From assembly GCA_009823395.1 (NCBI GenBank), contig CM020505.1:3724129-3788128 (forward strand): 64,000 nt of DNA, in the 5' to 3' direction. Shown here in pieces: positions 23,801-37,600 of the stretch. The stretch's first letter is position 1. Every line of letters starts with the position of its first letter. The stretch is from Thamnaconus septentrionalis (Eukaryota > Chordata > Actinopteri > Tetraodontiformes > Monacanthidae). Under the pieces are notes generated by a model. That model did not search any database, had not been told where the DNA came from, and worked only from the letters and a program-made list of their open reading frames with translations. The position numbers were made by a program, and so were the translations under genes.

Positions 23801-26800
23801 TTAACTTCATGTAGCCTCTACTGATGGGATGGACTTGGTTCAGAAACCCAAGCTATGATTGGAAATGAAAGCAATAAACACAATTCACAACATGGGATTG
23901 TGAAAGGGGTCATTTTAGTTTATCGCTAATCCGTCTTCATTGAGGATTCATTGCACCTCTCAGCAAGGTAAGTGGAACAGTGCTGAGTTCAAACAATGAA
24001 GGCAATGATGTTAAATGTGAAACCTTTGTTGAAGTGACGGTAAAGTTTCTCGTCTTGATCTGGTAAAAGTTGGCAAGTGTTGTCGTCTGCTGTCTTTTTA
24101 CACAAAATGAGAGTTTTTCTTACTGCGGAACTCTAAAATCTTTTGTTTGAGTCTGTGCATATCATACACAGACTCATACTGCACTATTTTGGCTGTGGTC
24201 AACCACCTCTGCATTAGCTTCTAGATTCTTGGGAAATTGACCAATCCATAACATGCAGTTAAATAACACCAGGTTTAAAAAAAAAAAAATCCATTCTTCC
24301 CCTGCTGACTTATTCCAAAAAAAACACCAACCTGTTTGTGCTGTTGGCGATGACAGTCTCGCGGAGTGCACAAACAAATGCGACTCTCCAAATGAGTTCT
24401 TTCACAACAGCTTTGGCAGCAGTTGTCACTGACTGTCACAAGGGCAGTCAGAAGATCAGTGTGTAATGTTAGCGGCTCCGTGGTGGAAAGGAAGGCGCTC
24501 CATTGCTGGAGCGCACAAACACACACGGGCAGAAACAGTATGGAACCGGACTGTGGAAGACATCGAGCTCTTTTCTCACCGTCCGCCTTTCATAATTTCC
24601 TGCCGTGTTTCTTCTGTTGTGGAATACATTTTATCACCCTCAGTTGCTCAGTTCTCAATGTGTGTTGTTCTGTTTGTAAGCCTTTGTGTGATATCCTTCA
24701 TCTGCTTGTGTTCTCTGTCTGGCCTGAAAGGGGCGTCCTGTTCTTTGCTTTGTTGGTTTTGTCCCTTGGCAAACTCCTTTTCCTCTGGCTGCAACTTTGA
24801 TCGAGCTCTCAGTGCTGCACGGCTGGATCGCAACCCAAGAGGGCAATTAAAAAGAAGCCTTTTCATATTTATTCTCAGGTCAGGAGCAAATCTTAACACC
24901 ATGACTGAATGTAGTCAGAAGCACAACAGCCATGACAGGACAATACTGGGGGAATTTGAATCAGCTCCATAGCCGATGGAAAGCATGCATGCAATTTTCA
25001 TTTGTTATTTATTTATTTATTCTTAATTTCTTTTTACTTATTTGGTGTGCTGTGGTGGTAATCAAATATGTCCCTGCTGCTTCTGAAAGAAGTCACATTT
25101 CTCTGCCCAAGTCGGACAGTGTTCGTTCCCAATGAGCGTCGGATTGCTTGTTTTGCCAAATTTACAAAGAATTCTAAAGTTCACAGAGCTTGTAGTTCCA
25201 AGTCCTGTTTTCACAGAATGCCACCGTCCTTGTCAAGGTGGCAAAAGTACAGACATTGCTAATCACCTGTCGGAACACTGCATAGGTCTGGGTCCATGTC
25301 GCCCTGTTAGAGGAGCCAGAATACATGCAGTCAGTTTAATTTGACTCAAAGTTTTATCCACCAGTGCAAGACTGCAGCTTTGTATTCAGACTGCCTGCGT
25401 TTCATACGATATGAACCCTGTGCAGTGAAATAATGCATCCCCCTTGTAAAAAAACAAAACAAATCAAAAAGCTCAAAGAACAGAGACTGAACACAATGAT
25501 TAGGACAAAAATGTAGAAAAAAACTAATCTTAATCTCAGTGACTTTGGTGTGAGGATAGCTGAGAATAATAATTATTTAACCTTAAAAGTCATATTAAGA
25601 GCTTGATGAACGCATGAGAAAACAATTTCACCAGTGCTCAGCCTTTGTGTCGACACATGTTGAAAGCGCTTTGTTTAGTTTTTTTTGTAAAACACAGAGA
25701 TGTTCCAATAATCCCAATCAGCCTGCTTATATCTTTCACCTCATGAGCATTTATTTTGCATCTCATCTCATTTGTTCCGATTTTAAGATAGACTAGAAGT
25801 TTTAGTGGCAAAAACACATTACGTTCCTTCCTAAGGATAGTCGCAGCGTATACAACATAAACTGGGGGTGGAATGAAGTCTCACTCTGGACATTGGATGA
25901 TTTGTGATCAGAGATGTTTCACACTCAGTAATCTGCGATCCAGCAGGTTGTTGTAATATGGGCTGCAATACAGGGCTAGCGTTAAATGTGGTCATTCCAC
26001 CCACATCCTCACTCTCCATGAACCATGCAAGTAAATTCAGAGTAATGCCACTCTAGTCGACCTCTTGACATTATGATAGAAAGTTTGGATACCGTCACTG
26101 CTACTCATAGTTCCATGTTTACCAAAAAAAAACTTTGACTCTGATGCTGAGCACAGAGGTGGCGTGTTACACTTGGTGCACACCGGCGTCACTGTCAATC
26201 CATCAGCTACATTATCTTCATGCTACGCTGAGTGTGGTGAATGTGAGGATATTATGCAAACAGCCTGAAGCTTTTTCACAGCACAGTGTTGTGGCCAAGA
26301 GGTGCAGAGTCACACATTATGGATACACAACAAGTATACCACCCTGGCTTCATTATATCACATTAGATGTTTGTTTTTTCTATGCGGCACTGGCTATTTT
26401 GAGGTTTACACACAGGATGCAGCTCCTTAATGCATTTCAAATTACTTTATTTTAATAGATCAAGCCAAAAGTGTTGTGGCCCTGCACTCAACAGCCAGTC
26501 TAATGGGTGAAATGTTCAGCGTTGTTTGTTAACACAAATTGCCCATCAGCCAATCAATTGGTCGCAACTCAGTGCATTTGTACAGGAAGACGACTTGCTA
26601 AGTACAAAATGAGCATCAGAATGAGGAAGACAAGGGTTGTAAGTGACTTTGGCTGTTGGTGCCAATCAGGTTGGTCTGAGTGCTTTATACTAAACCCTCT
26701 ATATAGTCCCAAAAAGAGAAAATATCCTGCTAGCATTTGTACCTTGTTGATGTCAGGGGTCAGATGTCAGAATTTGGCAGACTGGTTGGAGGCCACGGGT

Positions 26801-29771
26801 GCAAGAGAAACAGTCAAAAATAGCCGCTGGTTACGTCCAAGTTTGGCAGAATAGCATCTTGGAACGCTCAACACGTCCATCCGTGAAGCAGTATATAAAC
26901 AGCGTGCGCACTCGCCGGCCACTTCAGCTACTCTGATACTTCAGGTATTAGAGAGGCTGGCGAGTGTAGATAACAACTGGCCCTAAAGTAAAATGAACTT
27001 TGCTGGTGGAGCCGAGCTGCTTCTATTTAACATTAACCTGGTCCACCTGCATGCTAATTGACAGACCCGGTGGACATCATTTTTACAATCACACCTCCAG
27101 TCAAATATGTTAATGGGGCAATTTGTCTGAAGATGACGTTAACATGCACCTGCGGAGTGAGGCGCTCTGTGTGACGAGATCACCACCACCTCCACCGCTG
27201 CCGGATTAGCATCATATCACTGTCAGACCCATGTCAGAACTAATACCATGAAACACTGAGGTGGATTTCATGACCATGCACATAAAACCACACCGTCTGC
27301 GTCAGATGCATAGGCTGCGATGTGATATCGAGATACAGGATATGTAGGTGTGATTGTCCAAGAGAACAAAAGAGTGCATTTATTTTAATAAGGTATTGGA
27401 TTACAACACAATGATGTGTTGTCCTCTTGGTGTTGTTTGTCTGCGCCAGGCATGCAAACTTTTTTTTTCCATTCCGTTCCATATTTTCTGACTAAACAGA
27501 CAAAAGATGTTCCGCAGATATGAAACGGTGGGGAGGTAGGGAAAAGGTGAAGAGGGGGGGGGGGGACTGACTTGTTCCGCATGAATGCAAAATTTAATTA
27601 AGTTCGTCTCGCTGATATTCTCGAGGAATAAAAAGCGCGGCGGAGACATTTCATTCATTCACCGCTCATACCCACGTGGCCTGTGCCTCTGCAGAGGGAG
27701 AAAGCTGCTCTTATTCTGACGGATTGTCTGACCAGATCAGCCGTCTGGTGGCACCTCGCTCAAAACACAACTTTCATCACAATTTAGAGAGACCGGACTG
27801 AAGAGAGTTTTGCATTTCTTTCAGGCTGCATTATGAGGGAGTCCTGAAGTGAAACGGAGACGTGCATATGTGTGACTCTCGTGTGTGACTCTTGCACACA
27901 TGCAAGACTTTGAGTGATTGCAATTGAGTGGTTTTTCACTTCGGTCAGAGTGCTCAAGTCCAGCAACTGTCCCGTTATCCCGAACAAGCTTAACATCAGT
28001 GCTCGTCTCTGAACCCATGATTATAACGCTCATTGTAATCTCATTTTAACGTCCAAATATTTTTTATTTCTACTTGCAAAATGTAGTGTCAGCAGCACAT
28101 TGGTTCAATTTTAAAAAAAACAAACAAACAGAAAATCACTTTATTACAGCTACTTTCGATGAAAGCTGCAAGAGAAAAGACGGAATCATTTAATTGCGGT
28201 TGCACAGGTGAAGAAATATCAAGCCAGTAGGGGGAAAAAACTCAATTTCCCTTTCAGATTGGGGTTTTACAAGAGTCTGATCACGAGCGGGCCAGCGGAG
28301 GCGAGTTGAGAATAAATCAAGATGATTATCAAACAGACGTCTGGCCACAATCTGATTGCGGTGAGTGCAAAATTAAACTTTTGTTCTGCATTTCCTTCCG
28401 AGCATAACAAGAAAGATCTGAATAAAAAGCTGGAAGAAAATCCTCTCCTGCTGATGCAGGTTCATCCTAAGGAGTCATTGTTGTTGCAGGTGTGACAAGT
28501 TTGATGCGGAGGCAAAGAGCATGTTCGATGAATGGTAAATGGTCAGAGAGATTTTATGCACCCCGAGTTAAACAGGACGGCAGTCGCATGAAACCTGTTT
28601 GATTCAGCTCTGCACAAATAACAAAAGTCTCTCTCTGTTGTTTAAAGGACCACCAGCTGCCAAGCAGCATCTGTGTGGTCATAGCACGCACGGCGGTTCA
28701 CCTGCAGTTTCTATGTCAGCTTGTGTCGGGTTTTACTTCCCACACCTACAGAATGCATAATTAGTTCATATTCATATATTGTTACATGTTAAAAAAAAAA
28801 AAAAATCCTGGACGGCTGTATAGTCGTAAGAGTAAGATGTGTGTAAGTGTGTTGAGCGTTGCTATGGTAACCTGCAATAAATACAAAAAAGGAGAGAGAA
28901 AAATACAGCACAAATACCTTTTTGCTTGTGCTTTTCTAGAGCTGTAGAGTGACTGGACTGCACAGACCTTTTTTTTATTTTTATTTTTTTTCGATGGCAC
29001 TGTAGATTTGTGTAACAGTCTTTCAGCCTTTTTTTCCTCAAGCATCAGGCCGACCTTTCACTGCATGCACTCGTCTTCATGCTTTTTCTTTTAGCTAGGT
29101 TCAGCCACGAGCATCTCCATGGTTGTTGGTGGCCATTTAGAGCAGTGAGGCTCAGCTCAATTTGGCAAAGACATCATGACAACAAAAACATGAATGAATG
29201 CTATATGGAATATGAATCTGCTGTTCCAGCAGTTTTCTGCAATATCTATACTGTGCATGTTGATAATGCAATGCAATAAGAATTTTGGAGATATTGCTCA
29301 GCCCTTAAGTGGTGAATTGGGCACGGGACTGTCGCACATTTCAGAGAGAGTGCTGTTGTCCTAAGGTTTTGCTGCTGGGTGTCGTGCCACTGCACGCTCA
29401 GCAAAGCTTCTCAGCTAAACTGAAGGGGAAAAAATGAGGGAAAAAGCTTTATTTGACCTGAAATAGCTTTCAGAGTCCACCAGTGCATTATGTATCTCTT
29501 CCAGGGGAGTGTGCCAACAATCCGGCTATTGTCTCACATCATTAGGCCTATTAATTAGCACTTTGCTATGGTATAAATCCCTAATGGAAGCTCACTGACC
29601 TTGGAGATATTCTCAGCGCTCAGAAGGCAGAGGAAGCTCTCTCCTGGGTGTGTTTATCATGGAAGAAAAAGTCTTTCTTTTCGCTCTGCTCTTCTGTCTG
29701 CGTGTGGCTATTATGCATAAGTGTTGCGAGGGTAGTAGACTGACTGCCTGTGCAAGGCATTTTGGTTAACT

Positions 29772-29780
29772 GGATAGATG

Positions 29781-29825
<45 letters not shown>
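29772..29825. repeat. (GATA)13 microsatellite
   Basis: About 54 bp of GATA repeat, read on the other strand as the SIYLSIYL open frames, which are not coding. Confidence 0.95.
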
Positions 29826-30991
29826 TGAATGGATCAGCACATCTGAAAAGCACTTTCTGCACCCAACAACTGAGCCACAGCAGCTATCCAGTGGCGATCG
29901 GTAAGATAGACTGAGCTGGACTTGAGATAGAATAGATGATTCCATCTGTGTAAACTTAGTAACCATTAACATCATTACACTCACTTTGCACTCTTTGTAA
30001 GATGATTCCAAAAAAAAAAAAAAATCCAAAACCAAAATAAAATAACATATATCAAAGACCCCACTCTTAGTGCATTGTTAATACATTAAACCGAGTTTAG
30101 CACCCTCACAAACTCAACCTGATTCAGTCAATCTTGGTAATTGCTTGCAGGTGTGGAGCACCCTTAAGTCGAAAAAAAAAAAACTGATGAGTTCTGGGGA
30201 AAAAAACAAAACAAGTAATTTATTTGAAAAAAGAGGAATACGCATGCAGAGACAAACCCAGCTGCATTTATTTAACACCCTAACCCAGATATGCTTGTCA
30301 TGTTGATGCGTTCATACAAGCGAAGGAGGAATCTGCCATCTAAGGTCTCATTAGGAGAAGAAACCATTCAGAGGCAGGGCAGGGTTCAGCCTAAAGAACA
30401 ATTTTTAAAGTGATTGACACGTCAAGCTTGTTTAATGTTGCAGGTGAACTCTAAATAGGCAACTAAAACACCGCGGCTAAAAGGAATGGCCATGTCACAT
30501 AGAGGCACATGGCCTGTGCGCTTCAAGGAGACGCACTTAAAGGTATCTCACTGATTAGCGCAGAGCGCTGTTTAGAAAGCCTTTGAAAAGCTCAAAGGCT
30601 GTGTTCTTGAAGGATGTCGCTTTGTTGCTCCCTCTATCACATTAGCCCTTGGATTTCTTTTGCTCATGTTACAGATACCGGCATTCACGTAAAGTGCTGA
30701 AGATATTGTAACTATGAATACCTCCAGAGAGCAACGTTTAGAGTCGCAATTTGAAAAATTCAATGGTGCAGATGTCTGTGAAGGAGGACGCTGCCTCGCG
30801 AACAATGGCGCCGCCGGCCTGGTGTAACATCTGAGCTCAGTCATCCCGAGTGCAAATCCCCGGCACACGCTGTTCCTTTTTTTAGCGACACCTTCGTGTG
30901 CTCTACCATTGTTATAAATTCATGGATGTATTATTCATCGGTCAGACTCCCACATCATGGATAGGAAATATGATAGTCCAGATAATGTCCT

Positions 30992-31016
30992 CCACTTCAC
31001 TTCACTTCACTTCACT
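30992..31016. repeat. (ACTTC)5 pentanucleotide repeat
   Basis: Five ACTTC units followed by a T-rich run. Confidence 0.85.
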
Positions 31017-33120
31017 TTTCTTTTTTTCCCCGTTTGCATTTTTCCACTGTTCAACATTAAAGTGCAACTTATTTGTGTGATAGGGTGATATAATTGTGGG
31101 TCGGAGTTTTAATCTTTTAAAAGGGGAAATGCTGTATATTTAACATTAGACCTGCTTCTTCCACAAAGTGATGCTTACAAATGGCCATGCTTTGCATAAT
31201 GGGGTGAGTAAAGGTTAAATCTTTAAAGGTGCCATTTTTCATCCACATGTTCCTCCCTGCATTCGTAGTCTCCTGAAATGTCTCCCATTCATTGCTGCTG
31301 CAGTAAATTTATTCTACCTTTTTTTTTTTTGGTTTTTTTGGAATTTCTATTAACTTTGAAAATCAACACATTTAAACTTCAAATACATGAATAATCAATT
31401 TTGAATGAACATAATGATATTTTAATACAAAAAAACAAACTTTTTACTTTTCACATCATATGTGATGGTAGTTTTGGTGATTCAAAATGACACTTTTAGA
31501 CAAAACTCCCCGAGAAACACTGTTCATCATTCACAGGTCCTGTGGTGGGTTTACCAGGGCAAACTGGCATGTTAGGGCACAGGAGTGCAGGCACATGAGG
31601 TATTACATTGCATTGTTTGTCAAAGGTTCAGGAGGTCATTCTAAAGTCGTGGATCCACTCCAATTCTGTGTCAAATCGTGAACAATCACCCTGCAGCTGA
31701 AACATGGCTGCTTGTCTGCTTCTGCAGCACTTCTCCCACAACATTCCCATGTTGTGTGTGTGTGATTGGCTGTAGCTGTAAATAAGCTTGCTGAAATGTC
31801 AAACATCCACTGCCATGCTTCCCTGAATGATACAAATATGTAACAAATATTTGCAAATGTTTCTTAATATCATTACATATTATTTAAAGAAATACTTGGA
31901 ATACTGACTTAATTTTGCTGAGAGGAAATGGCAGGAGATTTATGGATGTAGTGGACAAGTTATTCTGCTTTTGAAATTCCCCTCTGATGACACGACATTT
32001 ACACAAAGCTTCAATCAGGGATGAAGAGGGAAGAAATATGCCTTTTTAAAACATTTTGTACTGCTGATAGACAGTTAATATCATGGAGAGTCACAGCAGG
32101 TTGATAACTGAGCCCTACCATTGAATGTGATAATTAATCAGTTAACTTGCTAAACCACATAGTTGTATCTCACTTTCTGCATGTCAAACGTTCAAACGTG
32201 CTTTTGGCATGATGGCTGCACTTTAAGTATTTTCACTGAGAACATCAAACTCTAAATGACTCTGAAGACAACACGTTGTCAGGTGAAGCGATTCACTTTG
32301 AAAACTCCTTCAGAAAAATGTCCTTTTGCTGACCCGGATGTTAAGTTAACATCTCTCCGCATGAACGGCTCTGTTTGCCAGAGATCACGCTGTCACCGTG
32401 CCTTTCCTTTGGAGCAATTACTCAGTTCATTATGCAGGAATTATGTCCTTTCTCCTGCTCTAGCCCTCGCCTCTCTATTGTGAGAGGTCATTTGCTGTCT
32501 CCCCGGAGGACCATTCTCCAGGAACGATTAAATAGCAGTAAGTCACACAGAGCTGTGCTCAGAGGGATGGCTGGAATGGTCAGTGGAAATAGGTGTGGCT
32601 GCCCGTGGACGGCACGAAGGCTTTCAGAGTGCTGTGAATATCTTAAATATAGTTCAATATTGGCAGGTGCACTTTTGGACACCCTTTTAATGTAACTACC
32701 ACCGGGGTTACGTCAATCTTGAGTGTATTGAACCTTATCGATTCACCCCTGACTCGGCTAAAGTGTAAGCTGCTAAGGAAAAGAGCCATTGATGGTTCGA
32801 AGGACAGTGCTGTAATTTTCCTAGAACGGTGTAAATATCTGAAAAATGTGCACAGAGTTAAGCAGCACTTGTTCCCATTAGGACTCTCAAGGTGACGCTT
32901 CGTTTATTTTGCACACTGGGTTTTTCGGATATTGTATGTTAAAAAAAAAAACAACCCACTGTTATAACCTGTATTAATGACAAGTTTGAAAATGTTCTTA
33001 TGATTTCATTCTAATAACTTCTTAATCAATATGAATCTGTTTATTATCCTATTTTAGCTAATATGAATATGAAATTGTAGTAATGCAGGTGTGAATAAAG
33101 AAATAATTCACATATCACAA

Positions 33121-33170
33121 CACTAATTGGGACAATTTATTACAGTGTGATTAAAGGTCCCCAATTAGTG
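33121..33170. promoter_or_regulatory. Inverted repeat with homeodomain-type TAATTG arms
   Basis: CACTAATTGG at 33121-33130 is perfectly complementary to CCAATTAGTG at 33161-33170. The pairing extends GAC/GTC with one bulged C, around a loop of about 23 bases. Each arm carries a TAATTG/CAATTA core typical of homeodomain binding. It could be an enhancer palindrome or chance; the regulatory role is inferred. Confidence 0.3.
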
Positions 33171-33546
33171 CGAGCTGAGGAGTTTCATAGTTTGCAGATC
33201 AGCTTTGTTTGTCAAGGCAGATGGAAGAGCAGATGGCAGTGATAAGCTCAAACCACAATCAGCCATCACTCCTTGCAAGGCATATGCCTCCTCTGACATG
33301 TTACAATTATGCTGTCATAACTGAGCGGCATCCATCCAAATTTCTGGCACCATCTAGTCGTGTCAAACTGCTTTGACTCAGCAGAATTAAACTAATCCAA
33401 ATGCGGCATATTGGACACTTCGGTTTAACGGCATCCCTTTATAGCACTGAAAGATGTCCCTTGCAAATCTCAATTTGTCAGATTGTCGGAAAAACGAACT
33501 ATACTATGTACATAACTAGTGGTGCAAAAGCATATAGAGAAAGACA

Positions 33547-33571
33547 GTGTGTGTGTGTGTGTGTGTGTGTG
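33547..33571. repeat. (TG)12 microsatellite
   Basis: A TG array directly upstream of an imperfect 16-bp hairpin at 33575-33619. Confidence 0.9.
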
Positions 33572-33999
33572 GGCAACATTCTCTCCTTTTGCCAAGAGGA
33601 GACGAAAGGGGAGAATGTTTCCCCTGCAACAGTTTGTTGTTGCTGTACATACTGTGCTCAACTCTGGTATCTAGTGATGAACATCTAGCTCTTTCAATTA
33701 ATTATAAACCCTATTAGGCATACTGCTTACACTAGGTAGACTTCTCTCATGTCTGTTTTCAGACATCTTTGACTGCAGGTTGAAGACTACTGCAGTCGTG
33801 GGGTGCATTGGAGAAACCCGGAGGACACCCAGTTACAAACCAAAAACTGTAGCAGAATGTTGGAGTTTTGTATTATTGTTTGATTTGATTTTTAAAGGAC
33901 AGCGTGCACCACCATGTGAAGCAGAGCTGCTCATTTCCATCTGTTCACTTGATTTAGAACAACAACAACTTTTACGATTGTTGCTATTTTTCCATTGCG

Positions 34000-34173
34000 T
34001 TGCGGGAGCAACAGTTTCAACAGAGACACCCAGACTTCCATGGCTCCAGTCACTTCCTCCAGTTAATTCAGTGGGAACCAAGGTGTTCCAGGACCAGCCG
34101 AGAGACATCCAGTGTGTCCCTCCAGTGTGTCCTGGGTCCTCCCTGGGGCCTCCCCCCGGTGGGCATGCCAGGC
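34000..34173 (-). mobile_element. LINE ORF2 C-terminal fragment, second copy
   Basis: The complement encodes GRPQGGPRTHWRDTLDVSRL, then LVLEHLGSH, matching the RGRPRTRWRDYISRLAWERLG-type tail of fish LINE ORF2. After frame breaks it continues with a VWVSLLKLL-type end. It overlaps and extends the region seen in the 11.3 kb fragment. It has stops and frameshifts and is inactive. Confidence 0.65.
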
Positions 34174-34440
34174 AAAAAGTAAACATAATTTAAAAAAATA
34201 CAAAAAAAAAACCCAACAATTCTATATCTTAAATGAAGACACAATGAATCCAATTTAGTTAACTTTTGGTGCAAAAGTTGTGACTTCATCTGACTGAAAA
34301 AAGAACTTTTTGTATTCTGGAAGAAGTCCCGAGAGGTTTGCCGTGTCATGACAGTGTCCTCTGGTTGGTCACCCATGTGCAACTGCTTCTGTTAGTACCT
34401 TACAGCGTTCTACTAGAGCAGAAAATGGTCAACTGGTGTG

Positions 34441-34680
34441 TTCAACTGTGCTGTAATGGGACTTGGATGGCACTTTTCACAGTGCCCCAAAGCATCTTCC
34501 AAATTCACACACGCACACATTCACACACCAATGAGCGGCTGCTGCCATGCAAAGCACGGCCAGCAATATAGAGTTTAGTGCCCAAGGACACTTAAACATG
34601 TGGACAGTTGCAGCTGGGATTCGAACCGCTGATCCTTCGTTCATTTGCCGACCGGTTCTAAGCAACAGCCGTCCCATGAC
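34441..34680 (+). mobile_element. Common teleost interspersed repeat (SINE-like), + copy
   Basis: The order of phrases is characteristic of a very abundant fish repeat: TTCACACACGCACACATTCACACACCAATG, then CTGCCATGCAAAGC, then GTGCCCAAGGACACTTAAACATGTGGACAG, then GGGATTCGAACCGCTGATCC (each part shown is under 20 bases between commas when read in tens). The GGATTCGAACC block resembles the complement of a tRNA B box. The start of the family is visible, inverted, at 41110-41210. The family name is not known to me with certainty. Confidence 0.6.
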
Positions 34681-37600
34681 ACTTGTAGTACAATCTGTGT
34701 CTATGCACTTTTTTCACACAGGTTTCCTGAGCTGGGGTCACTGATGTTAGAAAGTAGCGAGTTACTGATTGCATCTGAATTTGTTTTATGACAGTTTGGG
34801 GTCAACCATGTCTCCATTCCCCCCACGCTGGCGGGCCATGTTGTGTAGGAACACCTTCAAAACAGGAGCTGGCAGAGCCCTGAAGGCTCCAGGAAAAAAA
34901 AAAAAAAAGGCTTTTTGACAAAGGTACAGTAATAATGTGAGGGGCAGAGGAAACAGTGAAAGGGTGAGAGAGAAGGCAGCACAAAGAAACAGTAAAACTC
35001 TCCAACAGATCTCTTGTAGAATGGCGGGCGCCACTGTAACGCTGCTGCCATCGCATCCTATCTGTGGAGTGTGGATATTTTATGGCAGTTTGCCAATGCC
35101 TCATGCATAGTCAAGTGAGATGAGGCTTTTATATCATTCCCTGGGTGGGGACAAGACAATGTTTTACTGATCAGAACGGCCGACTGTCAGACATGACAGA
35201 ATGACTGGGTGTATTAAAAGAACGTATTAGGACGAGGCATCTCGACAGAATGAGCCATTTGTTAACGCAATAAATCCCCCCTGTTCGAGCTCAGATCTAT
35301 TAAATTACTTTATTTGTACTGTTAACAATCCGATTCCTCCACAGCTGCCTCGCTAAGTGTAATCAAAAAGCATATCAAGGATTGAGCCGCCGTCTGTCTG
35401 ATTGGACAAGCCGTGCACATCCACGCAGTAGGTGTAGGAGTAGTTGACATATAGAAGGGTTGTAGGGAGATAAGACGACTTCACTTGTCCCAAGTCTTAT
35501 CTAAAGTGTGTGCGTGTGTGTGTGCGTGTTTGTGCATTCGCACTTTGTTTTTCTGTCCCTTATTTATCGACTCTCTCTGCTTGATGAAGGTTATACAATC
35601 TGGCTTGAAATTATCTTGACCTTACCACCGCCTCGCACTTTTTTCCCCCGTCTGCTTTTCTGAAGGAAAATAACCATTATGTTGGAGTGAAGAATAAATC
35701 ATGGGGGTCACTCTAGGTTCCCTGTGATTGGGGGTAGAGGGGTGAACTCATAAAGGAAGTGAGAGAAAGACTTAAATGTAGTTGTGGTGGAGATGGAAGG
35801 AGCTGTTTCAGCATCAAAAAAGTGAAGCACATCAGTCAGATTTGACGTTCTGATTAGAAAACAGGAGATCACTATTTACCAAAATAAACAGTACCCAAGG
35901 CAACACTGCACATAGGCTGGACATAACTTCATGAAAATGATGTAGTTATGGTAACATGCTATATTTTCTCCCAGCATTTGTCAGTCTTAATGGGATCCTG
36001 CCATTGGTTTTAGTTGAGAGCTGGACCTGGAAATTGCATTTATTTCATTCACTTCCCCTGTGTTGAAAGTGACCTCATCGTGTGCTGACGGCCACCTTTA
36101 AACCAGCTTCAAAATGCAATAAAACGGCATTACCGTGATGCTGCAGTAATTAAGACTTCCAGATGTCCTTTCAATATCCTCCAGTCAATACAGCTGATCA
36201 GATTTCCACCGGTCCCTTTTTCACTGGGCTGTCATCAATTTGCCATTAGTCACGGCCCCTCTGGGGCAATTATTGACGATGTGTTGGAGTGGGATGAGGC
36301 TAATTTACGCTTTCATTTCATCGGCAAGGTTGAGGGACGGTTTGTATCACGGCTTACACCGATGTGTTCAGAGTAGCAGCGGGTCCATCTCTGGCCGATA
36401 TGCTCGGAATGGAGGAATTCTGACACCTAACCCTCCGCGAGATGGGATTGTTGAGCTATAAAGTATACATCTGACAGTGAACCTTTCATTTCATTTCCTT
36501 TAATACTCTTTACTGGCCTCCCAGGTAGGATGACTGCTCACATTAGCCAGTTCCACTCAGCCAAAAATCCCACTGGGCAGCATCTGTATTCATCAGTGCC
36601 ATAAGGCCAGACCTATTCTAATATTATTTTATGGCAACACCATTTATCATCCAGCTATTCTCCAGCGACTTCCAACTTAGATTTTATAGCTTTGCTGTTC
36701 CTCTTTTCCCGCTTTCTCCTTACGATGTACCTCCTGCCTACTCTGGCTTTATTCTTTTGCTTCATCTCTTCAATCTTTCACATCATAGATCTTATCTCTG
36801 TCTCTTCCAATAATTCCACGTGTACATTTCCCCTCCTTACCCTTCGAGTGCATCTTCAGGGTTTTTTTTTTTTCCTTTTCATTTTCAGCCAGATGCTGGT
36901 TAATGAAGGCAGCATTAGTATGGGAGGTGCCACCTAGCTGGATCACAGTATTGGCAGATAGAAATGAATGATGAAATTTGGACAAAGGGTTAGAAAGAAT
37001 TATAGGAGAGTGAATCATAAAAAGAACAGATTTTGAAAATAAGTCACGCTTCTGTTAGCTTTTGTCGGAAATCTTATACTGACCAGCAAAGACCAAGATA
37101 ATCGCCTCATGAATTATTGATCAGCTGGGAAAACAAACAAATATCAGCATCACCTGAGGAAGCAATTATTTAGCCGACATCTGTTTGTTTCATATTAGAT
37201 GCTAAGATGAGTTGCCTATCAGTCTAAAGGCCAGGAGCAGCATGGGAGAAAGGTTTGAAATAGTGATATGAATTTGCAGATTTCATATCCTGACTCGCAA
37301 GATATGACGTTTCTTGAATCATTTGGATTTATCTCACGTATCCATCTGGTGAAGATTCCATAGAATGTGTTTGTAAGAGGTGGGGAAATTTTAGGCCTTT
37401 TGGCAAACCATCTGTCTATAGTTGCATAAAAACAAACCAGATTTGTTACTGCGAATGTTGCCAGCTTGAGGCTTCATATTGGTGGATGCCTTAGCCTCAT
37501 TTGATGAGCCTGTGGCTAGCCATAACACAAGAGCGCGTGTCAGTAAAACCTGGCCAAAGCCAGATGGGAGTAAAGCAGAAACTGCTGTCCACCGAGAACA

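Noticed and set aside
34610..34630. Possible tRNA B box (GGGATTCGAACC)
   Set aside because: It is embedded in a familiar fish interspersed repeat and lacks a matching A box and stems.
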